A DNA stretch of 64,000 bases from Camellia lanceoleosa (taxonomy: Eukaryota > Streptophyta > Magnoliopsida > Ericales > Theaceae), in assembly GCA_025200525.1 (NCBI GenBank), contig CM045762.1, positions 128,949,679 to 129,013,678 of the forward strand, written 5' to 3'. The position numbers and the translations under genes are program-made. A model generated the notes under the pieces. That model was not told the DNA's origin, did no database searches, and was given only the letters and a program-made list of their open reading frames with translations. Below are positions 56,001-64,000 of the stretch, piece by piece. How positions within the stretch are numbered: the stretch's first letter is position 1; each line of letters opens with the position of its first letter.

Positions 56001-59000
56001 AACAAGAAACATTAAGTCTCACATTAAAAAATTATTCACTGACATCAGCTACTTTTATTGCAAGGGGGCAATTGAAAAGATGTAATCTATGCACTAGCTC
56101 AGTCCTTGAAACATCAAGAAAACAAAATGCAAAAACAGGACATGCAGTCATACACCTTGAAAAACTTATACAATTTTACAACCATTGCCCCTGATGCAAA
56201 CTCATATCTCCCAATAAACAATAATGTCAATTATTACAGTAATTTGAGTTCATCCTGTATTATTAAGAATTGCCAATAGGAGGGTGCTTTATATCTGACA
56301 AGCAGGCTCTTGCTGCTCTTTAGATGTATAACAATGCCAAATGGATGTTCTAGAGAATGATGTCAAGTACTACGTTACCTGAATGATTTGACAGCATTCT
56401 TAAGCTCAGGGTCTTCCAATATGTTTCTGGCACTCAAAGGAACATCTGAAAAAAGCATATCAACAGTAAGAATGCCACAAACAACTTAAAGTAGTCAAGT
56501 CAGCAAGGTGCAAGGCCGAGCTCAAAGTTCAAGAAGTACGGCACTAAATAAAATTCCAGCCACAAAATTAGCTCCAGTCAGCTCCTCTCTTAGAGCTTCC
56601 ATTGTCTCGTCTTCTTGTACTTTCCTAAGACAACTTAAGCCAACTTCATGGTCATCTCTCACAATTATTCTTTTTCTTTTTAAAAACAAAAACAAAAATG
56701 CTCTTTAATTTGTCATTTTGACATAGTTGACTAAACGCCCAAAAGCAAGTTTTGGGTGGAGATATATCAAGAAGCACGGACACTTCTAAAGAGGTGGTGT
56801 ACAACGACACGACAATGACACTAGTCAGACACATCCAAACGTGTCCAACTATTTTTAAATTTTTTCAAAACTTGGACACGATTCAGACACTTGTAAAACA
56901 CATGTCTATTGTTTAAACACACATAAAACACATTATAAGTTTGAATAAAATAACTTGGAATCCAACAATAAAAAATAAAAAAATAAAAAAACAAAGTAAA
57001 TTCATACCTATTCTCATCCTTTTTAGACTTTAAAAACTATTATCTCTGAATTGATTATTCACATATATGACATATACTAATGGTTTATTCTTATATATGC
57101 CATACAATAAATATATAAAATTATATATTTTGCATGTGTCCCCACATGATGTGTCCTTTTTTTTTTTGAAAAATTCTTTGTTAGTGTGTCGATGTTGTGT
57201 CCGTCTTGTGCCACATGCCCATTTCTGTACTTCTTAGAAGGTATGTGTTCAAGTGTCAAATTGATCTAATATTCATATCCAACGATACCGGGACAAGGCT
57301 AGAGGTCATATTTATAAAATATTTCTTTTATTTCTTATGATAAAATGAAGTTTACAAACTAACATACAACATTTTATGCATAAAATGGGAGTATTGTGCA
57401 TAGTAAACCTGACTACTTATCCATACTTGATGGGTGCATCTCTAAATAAGCATGTTGGTCACATATCATATACGCTACACCCTTACTCTAGTGTTCAGTT
57501 TCTAACACAGAGACTTCAAAATTTAGAAGAGGCCACCTACCATACCAAATAGTCACATATAGACCACATAAAAAAGCATAAATTATTCAAGCTCATATAA
57601 ATATATGGTTGCTCAAGCCTCAACTGAACCAGTGAATGTATGAATATTGTTGTAAAACGAAGCAACAGAACACGTACTATATTCTTTCAACACTCTCACT
57701 GCTAATGAGCTGAATCCACACCGAGGAAGATCAGGCACTCCTTTCATGTAAATCATCACAGGGTTGTCATTGACATCCTGCCATAGAAGCCAAAAGCTAT
57801 CAATAAAAAAGACTAGAAAACAAGACTAAAACTTTAATCTGGATAATTAGAGAGAGAGAGAGAGAGAGAAGGCTTAAGACTCAATATCTAATGTGAAAGG
57901 TACAGATGACTGCTGTCAACCTGCTTAACAATGTCCTTCAAAGAAAGGTCAGAATTCTGAAGCTTATTAGTGGGCATGAAGTCCTCATGTGTGTCAGGAT
58001 CATTTGGCACTGTAGTTGAGAATCGGATCCCATGGTGGTTAAAGGATCCAGCTGCCTACCAACAATTAAAGCAAAAATATTAGCAAATCATTTCTATGAT
58101 CAATCATTAAGAACGATTTGTTCTAAACATGAGACCAGACCACACGCTGCTTAAAATTTCAAGAAAGCCTTATTTTGGTCAATTTTTCTGAGTGTAGTTT
58201 AACAATCAAAGCATTTTTTGTTTGCAGTTTATGATTAAGGATCCAAGAAATCTAGAACCAGATGGTTTTGAACATCTTAAAAATTAAGTGGTTTCTTTGC
58301 TGTAGGAAGAGTGCATGGAACAGTCTCCTACATAAGCGATTCTCTTAGCCAGTCCAAAATTAATGTGCAGCAGCGGCAGAGTGCTACAGTCCTAATGCAA
58401 AAAATTAACATCGTGTGATTGATAAGTTGGTAAGGGTGACTACAGTCCTAAGATTTTAAGGTTTGTTGGGGTGACTAAAGGGTAAGGGTAAGAAATGAAA
58501 GGAAAGGATTTTGGTGCCTGTTTTGGGTGATGTGTACAGTACCATGCTAAATTTTGACTCTTTTGTGTGCAATAATTGTAGAATGATAAAGGGCTGACTT
58601 GAGATGGTTTGAAGGGTTTATTGAGATAAAATAAAGTTCAATCAAGATTTAGAAAGAAGGTTCAATCAGATCTGGTTAAGGGGGTATTAGACGCTAAAGT
58701 GTAAAAAGATTTAAGAAAAATGAGGAAAACAAAATTCTAGGCACCACACCTCGATACCAGATTGCAATTTGCATCAAATGATCGCACAATACCAAAAGAG
58801 TCACAAAAACTTCCACAAACTTCTCCAAAGCGCATTCTCCATTGAAAAGGAGCATTACAAGGCTTCCTATACACTTTAGAGCTAAGTAGCACAAACACAA
58901 ACATGCAACACGACGCGGACAAGCCGACATTTTTTATTTTCAAATAATGCAAGACATGACACACTTTGGACACGTTAAGATTTTTTTATTTTTTTTAATT

Positions 59001-62000
59001 TAGGCCAAGTTTGGCAAGTTTAAAAAAAAAAAAAAAGCCAAAAAACCAAAAAGTTACTCAAAAAGTTAAAAAGTTATCACTATTCACCAAAAGTCAAAAA
59101 GTTAACCCAAACAATCATATTTTTTTCCTCAACTTTTTAGTCCAAAAAGTCAAAAAGTGCACTTCTTTAGGACATCCCAAACAACTCCTTATTACATGTC
59201 ATATATATGAATAATTTATTTGACGATAATGAAAAATATGTAACATAGCACTTATTACATTAAAAAGTTATATATTTCATAACTTAAACATTAAGATATC
59301 ATTTACATAATAATTACATTTTAAAGAATGCAAAATAAATATAGAGCATTGTAATACACATGATGTATTCATCTAATAAATGTTTCAAGAAGCGTCGCCG
59401 AAATGTCCGCAAAAGTGTTGGTAAGGTATCCGATATTTTGAATTTTATATTTTTAATTAAGACACACTGTAAACATGCTGTAGAAGTGTCAAAAACACTT
59501 TTAGAAGTGTATGGAGTGTGTCAGTCGGACACGACACGCTTCCTCCCAAGAAGTTTATGTACTTCTTAGCTTGAGAGAACTAATTTACTTGGACTACTAA
59601 CTAGGCAACAATACTTTTAACAAAACCTATTTACACCCAACTAAAACATATATTTGAAAACCTAATAATATAACTTGACCATATTATGACCCATGGGCTA
59701 CAGCCTATGTTCATAATTTTTGCAAATTACCAAAATACCTTTAATCTACCGAAAAAATATAAAAAACTAATCCGTAGCGTATTTAACATAAAATAAACAT
59801 AAACAAGACTTTATTGAGATAAAAAAAAATACTATGCATTGCTCCTATAGGAACTAACATAAAGCATTCCAATTTCTTATTTAACTTACTTCTTCTTCTT
59901 GTGGACGGCATCCATTTCCATAGATGCAATTTTCTAAATTCTAAGCAGACACATGAGTAGGCTAGAATATGTAAATGTGGTTGATCTTGCAGTAGCACAA
60001 TCTATTATTGCAAAATCTGTTTCATTTATATTCCTACGTTTCTAAAGAATTAGATTACCCAAACTCAAAACAAACAATGTTTCAGATGCAAACAAATTTA
60101 AACTTGCATGAATCCCACTTCAATAATCACGTGTAAAGGAGGAAAACGTGGCTTATGGCTTTCACAAACAGAAAGATCAAATAGCAAGCATGACAAATCT
60201 GATCACGTTCATTTATCTGACAAAGCAACAATATTAAGAAAACTTCCCATAACCTAGTGAACCTTTTATGCGTATGAACATAAGAAACCATGGTTAAGGA
60301 ACATATGACATAATGATCTAGGCAAGAAACACTGAATAACTTTTCATGTGAAGAACTTAATGTCTCACAACTTAAACTAGTAATTCACTATGAAACAAAA
60401 AATGCAACTAGCAAGGATTAAGTAATAATTATTGAATGACCATAAGAATATTGTCATTTTGAATTTCTTGAAATTGCTTTGGAATTTGGAAAGACAATGT
60501 ATAAAGAAGTTCAAAGTTGTAAGAGGCTCTAACTAGAAATAAGAAGTGAATTTGAAAGTAATGGTCCAAAGGCATGCATAGATGTTATTTTTTATCAACA
60601 ACGCCATGGAGCCACAAAAATAAAAAATAAAAAAACAAAAATATAAATAAAAATAAAAAAAGGCCCAAAAAGTGACCAGAAAGTGAAGTGTGCGGGCTAA
60701 ATTCATTCCAGTTGAGGCCCACCTCATACTAAAAATTTGAATTACGCCATACAATTCACTCTCTAATCATTTTCCTGGCTACTTTTTTCTGTCTCCATCA
60801 GTGTTGTTAATACCGTTCTGTACCAGAAGGTACTGCCCGAAATATGCCGTTCAGGAAGAAAAACAGGACACAGCTACTCTAACTCCGTATTGGCTATGTT
60901 CTCGGCTTGTACTGGACAGTTTCAGTCATTGCGGATAATATCAGCCAGAAATATTTATCTTGTGGGATACACCAGTACACAATCTGAAAAAAAAAAATTA
61001 GAGATTTTGATACAAAAAAAATGTTGTTGAGGGCTGGACTGGTAGCCATGAGTGACAACAATGGCAGGTTAATAATGGAGGAGGGTGCTCTATGATATGG
61101 GACTTCTTTTTCTTCCGTAGCAGATCTTGAGCTTCTTCTTGGCTTTTACGACTTTCATAGCCAGAACAAATTCGACATCTTATTGTGGGTTTGCTTTACT
61201 TCACCTCTTACCCTTTTTCATACAGTTAACTCTCTCTACGTTCCTTTCAATTCCTTTCTCTTCGATTTTGTGTCCTAGATCTAAGTTTGATTGGGGGTAT
61301 CTTTGTTTTGCTTGTACTGATATTTATGTATGTCAGATGTTCGATAAAATGCCACTAACAGTGGCTGACTTTTACTACTATATTTTTGTTAAGTTTTTTT
61401 TTACTCTTCTGGGAATGCATGGTGGCTTGGTGGTTGGTGCTCATACAATGCCACTAAGAGTGGCTGGTTGTCATCCATCCATGCTATAATTAACCTTTGA
61501 TTTTAAAGGAGAGCTTAATTATGTTTTTCATTGTGTTTATGTCTAGACAATGGGTTTGTATTTTAAATCATTTTAAGGTATATGGAATTTGTGTTTTACG
61601 GACACAACATGTAGATATGATGAATATTACTGAGATGAGGATGCTAAGGTGAATGTGTGGCAAGATTAGGAAAGACAGAATTAGGAATGAGTATATTCGA
61701 GAATGGGTAGCAGTAACACCAATAGAAGATAAATTGAAAGAGAATAGATTGAGATGGTTTGGTCATATACAACGGAGACCAACAGAAGCAATAGTGAAGA
61801 AATGTGATGCAGTGACAGTAGATAGAAGTGTTAGGGGCCGGAGTAGACCTAGATTGACGTGGGCTAGCGTAATAAATAGATATACGAATCTCCTTAATTT
61901 GACTAACGAAATGGCCTTTTATAAAATCAAGTTGAGAAGAAGGATTCACGTAGCCAATCCCATTTGATGGGATTTAAGGCTTGATTTGGTTTAGTTTGGT

Positions 62001-63636
62001 TTGGTTTGGTTTGGTTTGGAATTTGTGTTTTAAGCTTTTAGCTGTTTTATGAGTCATTTTCAAATAAAAGAACTTGTTTATGTTATGCTATAATTATTCA
62101 CTATTTGACAATGTTTTTAATAAATATATTTATTTGTAGCGATAAATTTAAAACGGTATCCGAAAACACTCTGGTACCAATATGCGAAAAAAAGGGTACC
62201 TTGTCCGGTACGGGATTAACAACTTTGGTCTCCATACCTTTTCCCTTTTCTTTCTCTTTTTTTTTTTTTTCTTTTTTTAATTTCTCCCTAAAGCAATTAA
62301 ATTCCTAATAAACCTACACGCAGAAGACTAGTTTGCATCCAAGTTACCACTTGAGGCTAGTGAATCCACACTTGTACAAATTAATTTTGTGCAATTTCTT
62401 TTTATTTTCACCTTATGTTTTGATTTTAGAAGCATAAAAAAGAACGTAAATAGGGGTAGAGGCATGTGAGGCCAAAGGGCTTCAATAATGCAACAGCTGC
62501 GGTTGAGACTCCGACACTGATTGAATTCAAGGATGAGAAGCAGTTCAACAAATGGTGTAACGGCTCAAACTGTGCCAAAAGCATTTGTCAAGTATGAGCC
62601 ACAATACTGACCCAAATAGCAACCTGAGCCTGTAGCCACATTTTCTTATTAGAGATATAAATGTAATTTTCATTTGAAGTTTCAAGTATGTACCTAATTT
62701 TTATACCTCCACTTTTTTCTTTTTCTTTTTTTAACAAAATCCATTCAATTTGTCACTTTAAATGTTTACTTATGCTAAAATCTTCTCTTATAAATTTTAT
62801 ATTATTTCCCGACCTCTCTCGTGTCTTTTTCTATAACTCTCTTTTTGTGTATGTACCTTATATTGTTTCCCACTTTCTCTCTCATGTCTTTCTCCATACC
62901 TCTCTTTTTGTGTATGTATGTGCATCTTGATATAATTTTGCTCTCATTTTTTATGAAGGCATTGATTTTTAAATCACGATGATCATCCTACAAAATTAAA
63001 TTAATAACAAAAAAAAAAAATAAGTCGACTAACTTGACCGTATCTCTAATTATAACTTTGGCATCACGCTGATTTTTAGTCCTACCACCAAATGAAAGAT
63101 TATGATTATTGCTAAGATTTGAAACTCAATGTCACCCCTTCTGAGCCAAAAACCTAGCTCCACCACTGCCCATATACAGCAGATGCTATCTCATTTACCA
63201 AATTTGAACTCAATTATAAGCCTATTTCACTGAAAATAACTTCAATGAACTAATCTACAATCACACAAGACATTGAATATAGCAGCAAACCTTCACGTAT
63301 CTAATATGGCGATAAAAATAAAAAGCAACGAACTCATTTCAAATTTTGCCTAAAACTGAGCAGACTCAGTCACACACAAATCGCAAGTAAACAAACAAAC
63401 AAACAAGGTTCACAAAATCAAATCAATCATTTGAAGCATATTGATTATGACAAGAAGAACCGTAAAATGAGCTAAGAATTAACAAAACAACAGCATATAT
63501 ACAGACCTACCTTTGTAGCGGAATCGGAAGCAGACAAGAGAGTGACTGATGGCCGGAACGGCGACGAAGACGGCGAAGAGGAGAGGCCGGCGGCGGCGAA
63601 TCGGTGGAGCTGAGCAGTGAGTCTTCTCCTCCACAT
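52978..63636 (-). CDS. GRXS15: Monothiol glutaredoxin S15, mitochondrial (6 exons)
   Basis: Six exons on the minus strand join in phase to 561 coding bases, 186 residues: 63511-63636, 57921-58055, 57678-57777, 56379-56445, 53103-53181, 52978-53031. All introns are GT/AG. The N-terminus ([17 protein letters not shown]) is Arg-, Ser- and Ala-rich with few acids, as in mitochondrial targeting peptides. The glutaredoxin fold shows [13 protein letters not shown] with Lys99 and the CGFS site at 107-110, WPTFPQIF with the cis-proline loop (145-152) and GGSD (159-162), the glutathione-binding residues. CGFS glutaredoxins pass or hold [2Fe-2S] clusters; plant GRXS15 is essential in mitochondria. No damage is seen. 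The gene is very long because introns 1 (5455 bp) and 4 (3197 bp) hold transposons. Confidence 0.95.
53103..53181 (-). CDS. GRXS15: GRXS15 exon 5
   Basis: 79 bases, [15 protein letters not shown], then [11 protein letters not shown]. Acceptor TTGCAG, donor GTATTC. Confidence 0.96.
53649..53978. mobile_element. hAT-type MITE in GRXS15 intron 4
   Basis: 330 bp with ends TAGGGGTGTAATTTTGGC and GCCATTTTTACACCCTA. The 8-bp duplication CCTCTCTC lies on both sides (53641-53648, 53979-53986), as expected for hAT elements. The inside is rich in GGGCC words. Confidence 0.87.
55174..55337. mobile_element. Tourist-like MITE in GRXS15 intron 4
   Basis: 164 bp with ends GGGGTTGTTTGG and CCAAACAAAGCC, flanked by TTA on both sides. 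Confidence 0.8.
55908..55983. repeat. Short inverted repeat in intron 4
   Basis: ACATGGATCCCCTGAGG faces CCTCAGGAGAGGTCCATGT, a hairpin-forming pair. A similar GGTCCATGTAATTT word with CCCAAAAGATAA occurs at about 55561-55586 and 55969-55992. Confidence 0.5.
56379..56445 (-). CDS. GRXS15: GRXS15 exon 4
   Basis: 67 bases, [20 protein letters not shown] with split codons at both ends. Acceptor TTTCAG, donor GTAACG. Confidence 0.95.
56755..57245. repeat. GTGTC-rich dispersed repeat in intron 3
   Basis: Starts AAGAAGCACGGACAC and ends GTACTTCTTAG, with many GTGTC/GACAC words between. Related wording recurs at 59386-59572, 58715-58980 and 54915-54985, so this is a repeat family scattered through the gene's introns. 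Its class is not recognised. Confidence 0.5.
57678..57777 (-). CDS. GRXS15: GRXS15 exon 3 with the CGFS active site
   Basis: 100 bases, [15 protein letters not shown] to VLKEY. Carries Cys107 of the CGFS motif. Acceptor GGCAG, donor GTACGT. Confidence 0.96.
57849..57869. repeat. (AG)n microsatellite in intron 2
   Basis: AG dinucleotide run within the 143-bp intron 2 of GRXS15. Confidence 0.95.
57921..58055 (-). CDS. GRXS15: GRXS15 exon 2
   Basis: 45 codons, [13 protein letters not shown] to DIVKQ. Acceptor GGTAG, donor GTTGAC. Bridges the targeting peptide and the start of the glutaredoxin fold. Confidence 0.92.
59003..59188. mobile_element. Tourist-like MITE in GRXS15 intron 1
   Basis: 186 bp with ends GGCCAAGTTTGGCAAG and CATCCCAAACAACTCC, flanked by TTA. 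Filled with AAAAAGTTA words. Confidence 0.82.
60799..62227. mobile_element. hAT-like element in GRXS15 intron 1, carrying an RTE fragment
   Basis: 1429 bp with inverted ends CAGTGTTGTTAATACC and GGGATTAACAACTTTG. The 8-bp duplication GTCTCCAT lies on both sides (60791-60798, 62228-62235). No transposase is recognised, so it is non-autonomous. A 120-residue open frame at 61127-61489 has no recognised domain. Confidence 0.78.
61600..62022 (+). mobile_element. RTE-type LINE 3' fragment
   Basis: The frame 61653-61967 reads the C-terminal tail of plant RTE-clade reverse transcriptases ([35 protein letters not shown]). The stop is followed by GATGGGATTTAAGGC and a (TTTGG)n tail at 61989-62020. RTE elements end in short repeats and not poly(A). 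It is 5'-truncated, inside the hAT-like element. Confidence 0.82.
63511..63636 (-). CDS. GRXS15: GRXS15 exon 1
   Basis: 42 codons, the targeting peptide. Donor GTAGGT at 63510-63505. The ATG follows an A-rich leader (ACACC before ATG). Confidence 0.93.
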
Positions 63637-63789
63637 GGTGTTTTTTTTTTTTTTTGGTTTTGTTTTCTTTGTTTCTCAACAAATGGCGTTTGGGGGAAGG
63701 GCTCGGAAGTAGGAGTCGCGATTTTGGAGCGAGCTGCGTCAGAATCGAACGTGTTTACTTTTTTTTAAATAAATTTGGGGGCTTGTTTA

Positions 63790-64000
63790 GGCCAAGTTTG
63801 GCGTGTATTAAAAAAAATTTAAAAAATTAAAAAATTATTTAAAAAGTTAAAAAAAAATTAATACTATTTATCAAAAGTCAATAATTACGATGGTACAACT
63901 CTCAATACTAATTTTTTCTTATAAATCAATTTTTATAATTTTTTATTACACATTTTTCATAAAAAGTTAAAAAGTTAACCCAAATACACTTATTTAAGAC
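63790..64000. mobile_element. Tourist-like MITE at the window edge, upstream of GRXS15
   Basis: Starts GGCCAAGTTTGGCGTG after TTA, like the element at 59003, and contains AAAAAGTTA words. The other end lies beyond the window. Confidence 0.6.

Overview
The window is nuclear DNA from a eudicot plant, probably woody. The signs are spliced genes with GT/AG introns in AT-rich non-coding DNA, plant transposon families (CACTA, Ty3/gypsy chromoviruses with initiator-Met primer sites, Tourist, hAT and MULE MITEs, L1 and RTE LINEs), and plant-only host genes (RALF, a FERONIA-type kinase, mitochondrial GRXS15). No bacterial or organellar operon is present.

Layout. 1-3200 is the decayed 3' part of an L1-type LINE. 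3216-42241 is a tandem pair of roughly 2.4 kb non-coding repeats (copies A and B). Copy A is split by a CACTA DNA transposon at 4020-38108, with target duplication TTG and the single-TTG empty site still visible in copy B near 40658. The CACTA element hosts a Ty3/gypsy retrotransposon (7246-25963) inside its transposase gene. That element carries a second Ty3/gypsy retrotransposon in the opposite orientation (9659-19119). The second CACTA gene is split by a roughly 4 kb solo LTR (29236-33189). The CACTA 3' part also holds an array of 178-bp units (34738-37125). Since the CACTA sits in a Tourist-like MITE, four transposons are nested one inside another. Every boundary is supported by a target-site duplication.

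The host genes follow. 42637-44910 encodes a soluble tandem kinase protein: an intact FERONIA-type kinase domain fused to a second domain with a broken glycine loop and DFE in place of DFG. Its upstream region contains a 162-bp MULE-type MITE that is absent from copy A. A complete RALF peptide precursor lies about 0.95 kb downstream (45859-46209). The right end is one minus-strand gene, mitochondrial monothiol glutaredoxin GRXS15 (63636-52978). It has six short exons coding for 186 residues, spread over 10.7 kb because its introns hold hAT, Tourist and RTE insertions.

How the parts relate. The CACTA genes (TNP2 transposase and a TnpA-like protein) formed a mobile system that is now dead: LTR insertions, nonsense codons, an internal deletion and a mutated 5' tip. 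Kinase and RALF belong to families that act together in cell-wall and immune signalling, but this kinase has no ectodomain, so a ligand-receptor pairing is only a hypothesis. GRXS15 appears intact and is independent of both.
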